Shown: positions 6,486-14,113, counted from the stretch's first letter. The stretch: DNA of 35,581 nt from an uncultured Alphaproteobacteria bacterium (GCA_934254925.1 CAKQMD010000017.1:1-35581); one strand, 5' to 3'. Notes: generated from the letters alone by a model not told the origin. Program-made: numbers and translations.

Positions 6486-6857
6486 ATGAAAAAATTCGTC
6501 AGAAACATTGTGGGGGCAACGACGTTGGTTTTTGCCTTTTCTGCTGAAGCATCGGTTATCAGTTGCGACAGCAGCGGCTATTGCAGCGGTATCATCAACG
6601 GAGAATTTGCACAGATTTGGAAGTATGACGACGGAACGACGACCGGCCATATCGGCCGAGAATCTATCCAAACGTTTTCGGATCGCAACGGCATCACCAG
6701 CGGCCGCATCGGCAGCGACCGTGTCTTTACGCAGACGGACAACGATATGACCACCGGAAACATCGGCGACGACACCGTCTATATTTTTCATGAAGGCAAC
6801 GGCTTCGCCACCGGGAATATCGGAAAAAGCCCGCTTAACGTTTTCACCGACAAATGA
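6486..6857 (+). CDS. Secreted protein made of five 19-residue repeats
   Basis: 123 aa with a signal peptide (cleavage near AEA, residue 22) and a mature part built almost entirely of a repeat whose core is [ST]-G-x-I-[GN] at residues 34, 53, 72, 90 and 109, spaced 19, 19, 18 and 19. Each unit continues with a strand of type [IVF]-x-x-[FW] and a turn rich in Asp, Asn and Gly. That regularity suggests a small beta-solenoid or beta-roll. Two cysteines (Cys27, Cys33) before the repeats may form a cap disulfide. Family not recognised. Expression looks strong from promoter and SD. Codon use is more GC-rich than the island upstream, so it may be core rather than acquired. Confidence 0.8.
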   Translation: MKKFVRNIVGATTLVFAFSAEASVISCDSSGYCSGIINGEFAQIWKYDDGTTTGHIGRESIQTFSDRNGITSGRIGSDRVFTQTDNDMTTGNIGDDTVYIFHEGNGFATGNIGKSPLNVFTDK

Positions 6858-6875
6858 TAAGACCCAACGACGTTT

Positions 6876-7361
6876 TTACTTCATCTTGGTTTTAAGATGT
6901 TTTTTGAGCTCTTTGGTGATTTTTTCGGCTTCCGATCGATCCATGGCATAAAGCGGGATCGAATAAGCGCCGAAATCGCTGAGTGCGGAAAGCTTTTGCA
7001 CCAGATTTAACTCATAGGAACAATTTTTCTTCAGCGTTAGAGCGATGATCGCTTTTTGGAACTTTCCTTTTCCCACCGCCGTCAAACGTCCGGCGGCAAT
7101 ATCTTTCCACAAAACCGGCCGGGCACGGTCAATTTTGATGCTCTCGCCGCTTATCACCGCCAAAGGACGGCGCACCAGCAAGACGAACAGGCAGCCGAGG
7201 ACGGCCGCGGCGCAAAACAGCAAAGAGGGATAATAAATTTCGGGGTATTCGGGAAAAATCGTCAACGTAAAAAAGATCGCCAGAAGCAGCAGCGTCACGT
7301 TAAAAAGCAAATAAAGCGCGAGTTTTCTTCTGCTGTAATAAAAGACCTGTGGTTCTGTCAT
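6876..7361 (-). CDS. Membrane protein with PH-like domain (STM3941-like)
   Basis: 161 aa, starting TEPQVFYYSRRKLALYLLFN, two adjacent transmembrane helices (about residues 15-35 and 44-63), then a cytoplasmic domain of about 95 residues (ISGESIKIDRARPVLWKDIA..., ending in a Lys-rich helix) laid out like the bacterial PH-domain proteins of the STM3941 type. Such proteins are of unknown function. Convergent with the repeat-protein gene, with 18 bases between stops. The start is followed upstream by GAGAAACTT, a fair SD. Confidence 0.6.
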   Translation of the reverse strand: MTEPQVFYYSRRKLALYLLFNVTLLLLAIFFTLTIFPEYPEIYYPSLLFCAAAVLGCLFVLLVRRPLAVISGESIKIDRARPVLWKDIAAGRLTAVGKGKFQKAIIALTLKKNCSYELNLVQKLSALSDFGAYSIPLYAMDRSEAEKITKELKKHLKTKMK

Positions 7362-7441
7362 AAGTTTCTCCTTCCCAGCCTGATTGACATATTGTGATTA
7401 TACCAAAATAGGAACGTTTCGACAATCTCTTTGTTAAAAAA

Positions 7442-8224
7442 TCACAACAAAGGGCGCGGCCGCTTGAGTTCTGCTTGCAGGCGCTTTTCGGCCAAAGCAT
7501 AATAACCGGGATCGAGTTCAATACCGACAAAGCGGCGATTGAGGCGCAAAGCCGCGACACCGGTCGTGGCGCTCCCCATGAAGGGATCCAAAATCAAAGC
7601 GCCTTCCGGCGACGAGGCGGTAATGATTCTTTCCAACAACGCCAAGGGCTTCTGCGTCGGATGACGGCCGCAAAGCTTTTCCTCCGGCGGGGTGGTCGGG
7701 ATGGCCCAGACCGTTCGCATCTGAGTGTGCGGTTTTTTGATAAAATCGCGCGGGAAATCGCCGTTTTTCATGGCGTCATAATTAAAATAATGACGACTTT
7801 TTTTGCTTTTGCGCGCCCAAAGAAGCGTCTCATGGCTGGCAGTAAAATATTTGCAAGAGAGATTCGGAGCGGCATTGGGCTTGAACCACGCGACTTCATT
7901 TAAAATATGATAATTCAGCAGCATCATTGCCAAACCGCAGGCATGAATATTATGGTAAGTGCCGGAAACCCAAATCGCGCCGTCGGGCTTGAGCAAGCGG
8001 CGGCATTCGGCCAGCCAGGCCTTGTGGAACTCGAAATCCTGTTCAATTCCGCGGCTTTGGTCCCAGTCGCCCTTGTCAAGCGAGACCAGTTTACCATTAA
8101 AACAAGTGGTGCCGCCGGAAAGAAGATAAGGCGGATCGACGAAAATCAGGTCAAAAGTTTCGTCGGCCATGGTTTTCAAAACTTCAAGGCAATCTCCGTT
8201 ATATATTTGATACTGCTTGTCCAT
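7442..8224 (-). CDS. DNA adenine methyltransferase, beta class (DpnA/MboII-like)
   Basis: 260 aa from the ATG at 8224; a TTG at 8305 would add 27 residues with no family resemblance and start two bases from the upstream stop. Motif IV DPPY is at 30-33 and the AdoMet-binding FMG motif (DPFMGSATTG) at 213-222, i.e. catalytic motif before AdoMet motif, as in the beta class. YLLSGGTTCFNGKLVSLDKG and WDQSRGI closely follow the DpnA (second methylase of DpnII) pattern, so N6-adenine methylation, perhaps at GATC or a related site, is likely. No restriction endonuclease gene is adjacent. It follows the CNNM gene in the same direction, with 82 bases between. Confidence 0.87.
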   Translation of the reverse strand: MDKQYQIYNGDCLEVLKTMADETFDLIFVDPPYLLSGGTTCFNGKLVSLDKGDWDQSRGIEQDFEFHKAWLAECRRLLKPDGAIWVSGTYHNIHACGLAMMLLNYHILNEVAWFKPNAAPNLSCKYFTASHETLLWARKSKKSRHYFNYDAMKNGDFPRDFIKKPHTQMRTVWAIPTTPPEEKLCGRHPTQKPLALLERIITASSPEGALILDPFMGSATTGVAALRLNRRFVGIELDPGYYALAEKRLQAELKRPRPLL

Positions 8225-8306
8225 CGGCAATCTCTTTTTTGTTACGGCTTTACTATAAGGGATTTTGTCGCCGGGAAGCAACCGAAGAGTCGGGCTTAAC
8301 CCCAAC

Positions 8307-9332
8307 TTAGTTTAAATGAAGAGACTTTTTCTTGTTGTCCCATTTGATTTTGGCATATTGGCGCAGGTCCGCCACGGTATCGCTTTCATCCATAATCTCA
8401 TTGCCGAGGATGGTTTCAATGATGTCTTCCAAAGTGATGATTCCCTGCCAAGTGCCGTGTTGATCAACAACAAGTGCAATGTGATTGCGGTTTTCCAGCA
8501 TCAGGGCAAAGACATATTCCAAATGGGCGTCGGAATAGACCGTCGGCATCTGATGCACGTATTTTTCCACCGGGTCCGTCCCTACCGACTTGTAGGCACA
8601 GGATTTGTGAACATATCCCAAAAAAAGCTGCTTGTCTTCGTCTATCAGCGGAATTCGCGAGAAGGGAATGTCGGCAGCGAGTTTTTCAAATTGACTGACC
8701 GTTACGCCGGGTTTGACGCAACGCACCACGGTTCGCGGCGTCATCACGTCTTTTACCTTGACTTCGGGCAAATTGATGATGTTGGTGATCATGCGACATT
8801 TGGCCTCGTCAATCACTTTTTCTTCCTTGCCCATTTTGGCCAAAGCCTTGATTTCCGCTCGGATATTTGAGGTCTGTCCGCTACCGCCGAACAGCCGGGT
8901 GATAAACTCCGAAAGGTACAAGAACGGCCGCAAAATGAAAATCATGACATCCAAAGAAAAACACATCGCCGGAATCAGCTGCCGCCAATAAGTAACGCCG
9001 ATGGTCTTGGGGATGATTTCGGAAAATACTAAAATGGCAAAAGTCATAATAGCAGAAGCTATTCCCAAATAACTGTTTCCCCAAAGTTCGCTCACCTGAG
9101 CGCCGACTCCGGCCGCTCCGACGGTATGGGCAATGGTGTTCAACGTCAGAATCGCGGCTATCGGCGTATCGATATTTTGCTTAAAAGCCGAAATTTTTTT
9201 AAACAAACGAGGACTGGTTTCTTCAAGCTGGGCGACATAACTCGGGACAACGGAGAGCAAAGCCGCCTCAAAAACGGAACATAAAAATGACACGGCAATC
9301 GCCGTCAGGGCAAAAGACACCAAAAGAAACAT
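8307..9332 (-). CDS. CNNM (DUF21) membrane protein with CBS pair, CorC/YfjD-like
   Basis: 341 aa. Residues 1-155 form the DUF21/CNNM membrane domain with three or four helices and the signature EAALLSVVPSYVAQLEE, LTLNTIAHTVGAAGVG and FSEIIPKTIG. Residues about 195-320 are a tandem CBS domain (VKVKDVMTPRTVV, SRIPLIDE, GIITLEDIIETILGNEI). The C-terminal CorC_HlyC domain of longer homologs is absent: the protein ends about 25 residues after the CBS pair. The family exports or senses Mg2+ and Co2+; CBS domains bind ATP-Mg in characterised homologs. Substrate here is inferred. Upstream leader of about 130 bases shows no obvious promoter. Confidence 0.88.
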   Translation of the reverse strand: MFLLVSFALTAIAVSFLCSVFEAALLSVVPSYVAQLEETSPRLFKKISAFKQNIDTPIAAILTLNTIAHTVGAAGVGAQVSELWGNSYLGIASAIMTFAILVFSEIIPKTIGVTYWRQLIPAMCFSLDVMIFILRPFLYLSEFITRLFGGSGQTSNIRAEIKALAKMGKEEKVIDEAKCRMITNIINLPEVKVKDVMTPRTVVRCVKPGVTVSQFEKLAADIPFSRIPLIDEDKQLFLGYVHKSCAYKSVGTDPVEKYVHQMPTVYSDAHLEYVFALMLENRNHIALVVDQHGTWQGIITLEDIIETILGNEIMDESDTVADLRQYAKIKWDNKKKSLHLN

Positions 9333-9460
9333 TCAGACCTCATCAGTTGTTGCAACTGTTTTGTTTTTACACGACTCTGATTAATAAAGCTATAAAAAAC
9401 TGCCGCCGTTTGAAAAAAACAGCGGCAGCCTTGGAGACTGGTTATTTTACATGAAAACGC

Positions 9461-9907
9461 CTATTCGCCGCAAGCTCCGTTTTCCGGGCAGCCGCGATAA
9501 GGTTCCTTTTCATAACTTACGTCAGAGTAAGTCTTGGGCTCATAAACCGTACGGTAAGTCGTTTTTTTGTAGACGATTTCCACGGGTTCACGGGTCTCGC
9601 GGACGGTTTCCTTGCAGGGTTCGACATCAGCGCTCCGATAAACCGGGCGCGGCGCCTCATCCTGATAGTAATACGCGTCACGGTAAACGACCGGAGCCGG
9701 ACGTCTTACGATGACATAACGTCGCTGTGCCAACCGACAGTCGGAGCAGACGTTATCAACATACCCTTTATACGAATCGTCTTCGACATAAACGGCAGGT
9801 TTGTAAGTTCTGGTTTCGCGGACGGGCTGGGCAGGCTCTTCATCACTTTGAAAGCAGGCGCAGGCCGACAGCAAAAATAAGCATGACAAAAGTAAAAGTT
9901 TTTTCAT
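9461..9907 (-). CDS. Outer-membrane-type lipoprotein rich in Tyr, Arg, Val and Pro
   Basis: 148 aa from ATG 9907 (the preceding in-frame TTG is rejected). The signal peptide ends in a lipobox LLSAC, lipidation at Cys16, with a second Cys two residues on. The mature part has no hydrophobic core pattern; it is built of Tyr-, Arg-, Glu- and Pro-rich strings (VRETRTYKPAVYVEDD, YVIVRRPAPVVYRDAYYYQD) and has three more cysteine sites, VCSDC, EPCKE and CPENGACGE. It resembles tether-like or glycine/tyrosine-rich envelope lipoproteins of unknown role. No family recognised. Confidence 0.75.
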   Translation of the reverse strand: MKKLLLLSCLFLLSACACFQSDEEPAQPVRETRTYKPAVYVEDDSYKGYVDNVCSDCRLAQRRYVIVRRPAPVVYRDAYYYQDEAPRPVYRSADVEPCKETVRETREPVEIVYKKTTYRTVYEPKTYSDVSYEKEPYRGCPENGACGE

Positions 9908-9968
9908 CAATTTTCCCCAAATTTGGCATTTTGCCGGATTATTTTGTTAATTACAGCTATTTTTGTTT

Positions 9969-9996
9969 AATATAGCAAAAAAAATTATTTTTGCAA
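9969..9996 (-). promoter_or_regulatory. Promoter of the lipoprotein gene
   Basis: On the minus strand TTGCAA (9996-9991), 16-base spacer, TATATT (9974-9969); leader of about 55 bases. Confidence 0.55.
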
Positions 9997-10111
9997 GCTT
10001 TTTATTAAGAATCTCTTAACCTTTGGTTTTCAGGCATCAAAATCTCTTTTAACATAAGCAGTTTGGCCCAAAATTAAAGGCATTTTTCCGACAAAAAACG
10101 GCCGATTGCGG

Positions 10112-10139
10112 TTGACTTCCCCCAAATTTATGCTATGAC
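10112..10139 (+). promoter_or_regulatory. Promoter of the marC-like gene
   Basis: TTGACT (10112-10117), 16-base spacer, TATGAC (10134-10139). The predicted start of transcription near 10146 lies after an upstream in-frame ATG (10138), supporting the later start codon at 10171. Confidence 0.55.
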
Positions 10140-10170
10140 ATCAACAAAACCAGCAAAACCGGGAGGAAAA

Positions 10171-10782
10171 ATGTTTCAAGCTTTTGACATGCAACAATTT
10201 ATGAGCGCGTTTTTCGTTTTATTCGCAGTTATTGACGTCACCGGTTCGATTCCGGTGATCTTAAACCTCAAAAAGCGCGGCAAGAAAATCTACCCGTTGC
10301 GGGCTACCGTGATCGCCCTGAGCATGTTTTTGATTTTCTTTTACGTCGGTGAGGCTTTCTTGAATTTGTTCGGGGTAGACATTACCTCTTTTGCCACCGC
10401 CGGTTCGTTGATCATTTTCATCATTGCCATGGAAATGTTGCTGGACATTGACATTTTCAAAGACCATGCCGACGCGCCCAAAGACGCCACGTTTGTACCG
10501 GTGGTTTTTCCGCTGATTGCCGGCGCCGGCGCTTTGACGACGCTTTTGTCTCTGCGCGCGCAATATGCTGACATTAATATCTTAGCAGCGGTTTTGGCCA
10601 ATATGGCGGTAATTTACATGGTTTTGCGCCTGACCAAACGGATTGAACGGATCCTCGGACCGGGGCTGATTTACATGTTACAGAAATTTTTCGGTATTAT
10701 ATTGCTTGCCATCTCGGTTAAATTGTTTACGACTAATCTTGTTTACATTATCGAACAGCTGGAAAGAAATTTTGAAAAATAA
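10171..10782 (+). CDS. MarC family (UPF0056) membrane protein
   Basis: 203 aa with six hydrophobic helices. MarC features: FFVLFAVIDVTGSIPVIL near the start, GSLIIFIIAMEMLL in the middle, FPLIAGAGALTTLL with the family's P-x-x-A-G-P/A-G-A-x-T-T motif, and a C-terminal FFGIILLAISVKLFTTNL. The start is ATG 10171 with GGGAGG 5-6 bases upstream. E. coli MarC was once linked to multiple antibiotic resistance, but that link is not supported and function remains unknown. Followed by tRNA-Pro on the same strand. Confidence 0.88.
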   Translation: MFQAFDMQQFMSAFFVLFAVIDVTGSIPVILNLKKRGKKIYPLRATVIALSMFLIFFYVGEAFLNLFGVDITSFATAGSLIIFIIAMEMLLDIDIFKDHADAPKDATFVPVVFPLIAGAGALTTLLSLRAQYADINILAAVLANMAVIYMVLRLTKRIERILGPGLIYMLQKFFGIILLAISVKLFTTNLVYIIEQLERNFEK

Positions 10783-10793
10783 TAAAAAACTAC

Positions 10794-10822
10794 TTGCTAA
10801 TCTCAAAATTAAGTGCTAATAA
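10794..10822 (+). promoter_or_regulatory. Promoter of tRNA-Pro
   Basis: TTGCTA (10794-10799), 17-base spacer, TAATAA (10817-10822), 12 bases before the mature tRNA 5' end. The spacing would put the transcription start very near the mature end. Confidence 0.45.
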
Positions 10823-10834
10823 AGGCGGGTATTT

Positions 10835-10911
10835 CGGAGTGTAGTTCAGCCTGGTAGAACGCTACGTTCGGGACGTAGAGGTCGCTGGTTCGAGTCCAGT
10901 CACTCCGACCA
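10835..10911 (+). tRNA. tRNA-Pro (CGG)
   Basis: 77 nt, CCA encoded. Acceptor CGGAGTG/CACTCCG; D arm TAGTTCAGCCTGGTAGAAC; anticodon stem CTACG/CGTAG with loop TTCGGGA, anticodon CGG at 10869-10871 reading CCG codons; T arm GCTGGTTCGAGTCCAGT. Confidence 0.97.
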
Positions 10912-10915
10912 CTGA

Positions 10916-10942
10916 AAAACCACCCCTTGCGGGTGTTTTTTT
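10916..10942 (+). terminator. Terminator of tRNA-Pro
   Basis: CACCC (10921-10925)/GGGTG (10931-10935) stem, flanked by AAAAAC before and seven T after. Confidence 0.8.
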
Positions 10943-11002
10943 CGTTTTAAAGACTTTGGTTTTCTGACCAAGGGCGGCAAAATAACGGTTTTGCCAAACG
11001 AC

Positions 11003-11034
11003 AAAGCCTGCATCTGATTAAAGATGCAGGCTTT
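11003..11034. terminator. Strong hairpin between tRNA-Pro and the decayed gene
   Basis: Perfect 13-bp stem AAAGCCTGCATCT/AGATGCAGGCTTT with a 6-base loop, immediately past the stop of the minus-strand remnant at 11042. The better T tract (CTTTTT) lies on the plus side, so it may work in both directions. Confidence 0.65.
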
Positions 11035-11041
11035 GGGCTTT

Positions 11042-11407
11042 TTACAAAGGTTTCAACCACGAAGAGCGCGTTTCTTGAGATATTTGCCCTTCGCTTTCCC
11101 ATCTGTCGTTCCGCAAAACAAAGCTTATGCTTTCTTTTTGATTCAAAGACTGGAAGGTAAAGGTTTTTCCGACAAGTTTGCGTTCTTCGCGAAAAGTGGT
11201 CAGGTAGCGGCAACACTCGGAAAAAGAATCTCCGTTGGGTTTTAGCTTTTGCACTTCCTCGTTATCATACTCTTCTTTCCAGGAAACCATCATCACCGAG
11301 CGAGATTTTCGCTTAAGGACGACAAGTTTCAACTCTCCTTTTGAAGAAAAATAAACCTTGTACTCATAACCGGCGGTCTCGTTCTTCCCTTCTACAAAAG
11401 GATATAA
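11042..11407 (-). pseudogene. 5'-truncated hypothetical gene
   Basis: The minus strand is open from 11407 (stop at 11408-11410) to the TAA at 11042. The encoded segment reads like real protein throughout (GYEYKVYFSSKGELKLVVLK, then FREERKLVGKTFTFQSLNQK), but no ATG or GTG exists in it upstream of the only usable start, a TTG at 11332 that would cut off a coherent beta-strand region. AAAGGAGAG just before that TTG could be a real SD giving 96 aa. Either a TTG-started gene or, more likely, a gene that lost its 5' end. No family recognised; the sequence is Lys-, Ser- and Glu-rich without signal peptide. Confidence 0.5.
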
Positions 11408-11463
11408 TTATACTTTATATGTTTCATAAATAGCATATTTTTGTCTATCATTCAACAAAAAAC

Positions 11464-11544
11464 GTGATCGCGTATTACCAAAGATTTGACAATCGTTCAA
11501 AAATTTATTATGAACTTCTGGAGAAGGAAGTCGAAAAGCTTTAA
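11464..11544 (+). CDS. Possible small protein or gene 3' remnant
   Basis: A plus-strand frame ending TAA at 11542-11544, directly before a strong terminator, encodes IAYYQRFDNRSKIYYELL plus a charged tail EKEVEKL. With GTG 11464 it gives 26 aa but lacks an SD. In the same frame upstream there is an ATG at 11419 followed after three codons by an in-frame TAG (11431-11433), and the codons between also read plausibly. It may be the tail of a decayed gene. Low certainty. Confidence 0.25.
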   Translation: MIAYYQRFDNRSKIYYELLEKEVEKL

Positions 11545-11548
11545 ATGT

Positions 11549-11587
11549 AAAAGGAATCCCCGTTCTGACATCAGATCGGGGATTTTT
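11549..11587. terminator. Bidirectional terminator after the helicase gene
   Basis: Long hairpin: ATCCCCG (11556-11562) with CGGGGAT (11577-11583) and an inner TCTGA/TCAGA stem, separated by T-T mismatch. A-rich on the left and five T on the right; it follows the helicase stop (11596) on the minus strand and the small frame ending at 11544 on the plus strand. Confidence 0.8.
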
Positions 11588-11595
11588 ATTGTCAA

Positions 11596-13128
11596 TCACG
11601 TTCCGCGCGGGGTTAGAAAGATTTTTCTGATCCGCGGCAAAGAAAAAGTCCTCTGTTCTTGGCGCTGTGTGCAAAAGGCAAGCAAGTTCTCGCCGCGCAG
11701 GCTCAACGGTACGATAATGCGCCGGCTCTCCTCGCGGTTTGGTTTGCAATAGATAATTTCCACCTTTCGCTGGGCGGCAATGGCTTGCGCCAACAGATGA
11801 CGCTTCAGATTTTCCGGCGTGGGCCGATCGTTATAGCAGGCCATAAACGCCGCAAGGCGCGAATCGGTAAAAACATCTTCACGCCGGACCGGACGACTTA
11901 AGCGAATTCCCTCAAAAGACACGGCTCGGCTCAACGCGACGTAAAGCTGTCCCGGTGCAAAACTGCCGCGTCCAAGGTCAATTTCCACTTGATCAAAGGT
12001 TTTGCCCTGGCTTTTATGAATGGTTACCGCCCATGCCAGGCGAAAAGGAAACTGGGTGAAAGAACCGACAGCTTCCGAGACGATTTCGCCGTTTTCCAGA
12101 CGATATTTGAAAAGCTCCCAGGTATAAGGAAAAACTTCCACCGCCCGGTGATTGTGCCGCAGCCGGATTTTGACATGTTTGAGGCGACCGCCATTTTCCG
12201 TCACGGCCTCAATCCGACCGACGGAACCGTTTACCCAGCGGTTTTTAGCATCATTGTTTAAAAACATTACCTGAGCGCCGAGCTTAAACGTCAACATGTC
12301 GTCATTGGGAAAAGACGCCGTCTCAAAGCTGCCGTCAACTTCGGCGGCATGTTGATAAAGACGTCCGGGCAAGGCCTCCAATTCCCGCCGGTTAACCGCC
12401 GCCGCCAGCTGATTCGTAGCCGTAAGGACAACCGGAAAATCGATCAGTCCGTCCGCTTGATCAGGCAAGCCGACGCGGGTATTGAGCAGGGCCAGGTCCG
12501 CGGTGGTGACGGTATTTTCGCGAATGCGGTTTAAAAGGTCTATAAAATCACGATCACGCTGGCGGTAAATCTTGTTAAATTCGACCACTTCCAAATCAAT
12601 CTCTTCCATAACGCGGGCACTAAAAAAATACGGCGTGGCATACTGCTCGGAAAAATGACCTCTTTCTGCCGGAGAAACGACGGGAGGAAGTTGGCAGAGG
12701 TCGCCGACAAAAACCATTTGAATTCCCCCGAAAGGCTCTTGCGAAGAAGGACCGTACAAACGTAAAAAAACGTCAATTGTATCTAAAAGATCGGCACGCA
12801 GCATCGACGCTTCGTCTATCACGATGGTGCGAAGGCTTTGGAACATCTTTTTGCTGCGCGGACGAATCTGTCGACGCATGATTTTATCCGGCGTCACATC
12901 TACCGGAAAATTGAAGAAGCGATGAATCGTTTGACCGCGAATATTCAAGGCGGCAACGCCCGTCGGTGCCAGCAAAACCAAGTTCCCGGAGGCCTGTTCG
13001 GCGCAATAATCCAAAAAGGTCGATTTGCCGGTGCCGGCGTTACCGGTCACGAAGAGATGGCGTCTTCCCTCTTCAACCAGGGCAAATGCTCGGCGAAACT
13101 CCTCGTTTATTTCTAACTTCAGCGGCAT
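11596..13128 (-). CDS. Pif1/RecD-like superfamily 1 helicase with C-terminal WYL-like domain
   Basis: 510 aa, cytoplasmic. Walker A GNAGTGKST at 29-37; Walker B IDEAS at 104-108; VFVGDLCQLPPVV (motif III); C-terminal helicase motif WAVTIHKSQGKTFDQVEIDL and VALSRAVSFEGI. These define a Pif1/Dda/RecD2-type 5'-3' DNA helicase acting on forked, G4 or R-loop substrates. After the helicase, residues about 450-505 (QRKVEIIYCKPNREESRRII, then LRGENLLAFC and RTFSLPRIRKIFL) follow the pattern of a WYL domain, a putative ligand or nucleic-acid-end sensor. SD AAAGG, 6 bases. Monocistronic, ending at the terminator at 11549-11587. Confidence 0.9.
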   Translation of the reverse strand: MPLKLEINEEFRRAFALVEEGRRHLFVTGNAGTGKSTFLDYCAEQASGNLVLLAPTGVAALNIRGQTIHRFFNFPVDVTPDKIMRRQIRPRSKKMFQSLRTIVIDEASMLRADLLDTIDVFLRLYGPSSQEPFGGIQMVFVGDLCQLPPVVSPAERGHFSEQYATPYFFSARVMEEIDLEVVEFNKIYRQRDRDFIDLLNRIRENTVTTADLALLNTRVGLPDQADGLIDFPVVLTATNQLAAAVNRRELEALPGRLYQHAAEVDGSFETASFPNDDMLTFKLGAQVMFLNNDAKNRWVNGSVGRIEAVTENGGRLKHVKIRLRHNHRAVEVFPYTWELFKYRLENGEIVSEAVGSFTQFPFRLAWAVTIHKSQGKTFDQVEIDLGRGSFAPGQLYVALSRAVSFEGIRLSRPVRREDVFTDSRLAAFMACYNDRPTPENLKRHLLAQAIAAQRKVEIIYCKPNREESRRIIVPLSLRGENLLAFCTQRQEQRTFSLPRIRKIFLTPRGT

Positions 13129-13210
13129 TTTTAACCTTTAGGATTAAATTTTGTTGTATTGATATTATATCATGTTAGTATAAAGAAAAATTCATAAAAG
13201 GAAAGTCTTG

Positions 13211-13414
13211 ATGAAAGATATCGAAAATCGCTTCGTCAACATCGAATTGGCGCTGGCCCGAGCCGAAAGAACGATTGAAGAGCTTAACAGCGTCATCATC
13301 GAACAAGGCAAAACCATCGACCGGTTGAAAATGCAAAACCGCTACTTGTTGAACGCCTGCGCCGAAAACGACATTCGTCCGCTCAGCGAAGAAACCCCGC
13401 CGCCGCATTATTAA
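13211..13414 (+). CDS. slyX: SlyX family protein
   Basis: 67 aa from ATG 13211 (a TTG just before is part of the leader; AAAGGAAAG is the SD). A coiled-coil protein: heptad-like ERTIEELNSVIIEQGKTIDR, ending EETPPPHY, the SlyX C-terminal signature (PPHY). Function unknown; in E. coli it lies near slyD. Here it precedes the rubredoxin fusion by 18 bases and is probably co-transcribed. Confidence 0.9.
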   Translation: MKDIENRFVNIELALARAERTIEELNSVIIEQGKTIDRLKMQNRYLLNACAENDIRPLSEETPPPHY

Positions 13415-13432
13415 CCCTTGAAAGGAAATGCC

Positions 13433-14107
13433 ATGAACCTTGACGCTTTATACAAACTGACACACGGCTTATATGTTTTGGGAGCCAAAGACGGCGACCG
13501 TTTTGTCGGCAGCATTGTCGACGCTGTGATGCAGGTGGCCAACAAGCCGGTGGTGATTGCCCTGTCCTGCTCCAACACCTCTTACACCAAAGGCTGCATT
13601 GACCGCAGCAAAGAGTTTTCTTTATCCGTCCTATGCAAAAAAATTGATCCGTTCATTGTGGCAAATTTCGGCTTTCAGACCAGCAAAAACGTCAACAAAT
13701 GGGACAAGGCGGACTATTGTGTCAAAGACGGCCTGCCTTATTTGAAGGACAACATCGCCACCTTTCGCTGCAAAGTGATTCAAGAAACGGTTTTTGACAG
13801 CAACACGCTCTTTGTGGCAGAAGTGATTGAAGCGGACGACAGCAAAAACGAAGACCCGCTGACTTATCTTGACTATCGTTCTTATTTTAAGAGCGACGTG
13901 CTTAAAAGTTTTGAAAAATTCATAAAAAAACAGGAGACACCCATGACCGATTCTCAGGAACAAAAGACTTCTCCAGAAGCTGAAAAACACTGGATTTGCA
14001 CCGTTTGCGGCTATATTTATGATGGCGATACGCCTTTTGAAGATTTGCCGGACGATTGGGTTTGCCCGACCTGCGGCGTCGACAAGAGCTTCTTTGAATA
14101 TAAATAA
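13433..14107 (+). CDS. Flavin reductase-rubredoxin fusion (high-molecular-weight rubredoxin)
   Basis: 224 aa from ATG 13433, where AAAGGAAATG is the SD (the upstream TTG at 13418 is rejected). Residues 1-155 are a FMN-binding split-barrel flavin reductase (LYKLTHGLYVLGAKDGD, then SCSNTSYTKGCIDRSKEFSL). After a linker (KKQETPMTDSQEQKTSPEAE) comes a complete rubredoxin with iron ligands Cys189, Cys192, Cys211 and Cys214 (CTVCGY and CPTCGV). This is the layout of Hrb from Moorella and other anaerobes, which passes NAD(P)H electrons to flavodiiron proteins that reduce O2 or NO. The partner protein is not in this window. It suggests an anaerobic or microaerobic life with oxidative stress defence. 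Confidence 0.92.
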   Translation: MNLDALYKLTHGLYVLGAKDGDRFVGSIVDAVMQVANKPVVIALSCSNTSYTKGCIDRSKEFSLSVLCKKIDPFIVANFGFQTSKNVNKWDKADYCVKDGLPYLKDNIATFRCKVIQETVFDSNTLFVAEVIEADDSKNEDPLTYLDYRSYFKSDVLKSFEKFIKKQETPMTDSQEQKTSPEAEKHWICTVCGYIYDGDTPFEDLPDDWVCPTCGVDKSFFEYK

Positions 14108-14113
14108 CGAAGC

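Noticed and set aside
6486..6857. CRISPR-like array because of repeated motifs
   Set aside because: The periodicity is at protein level (19 residues) with varied codons; no conserved DNA repeats and spacers.
8225..8305. TTG-initiated extension of the methyltransferase
   Set aside because: The added 27 residues have no family resemblance, and ATG 8224 begins exactly where family homology starts.
11408..11749. Minus-strand frame overlapping the helicase 3' end
   Set aside because: Uses another frame of the helicase and runs through the terminator hairpin; not coherent protein.
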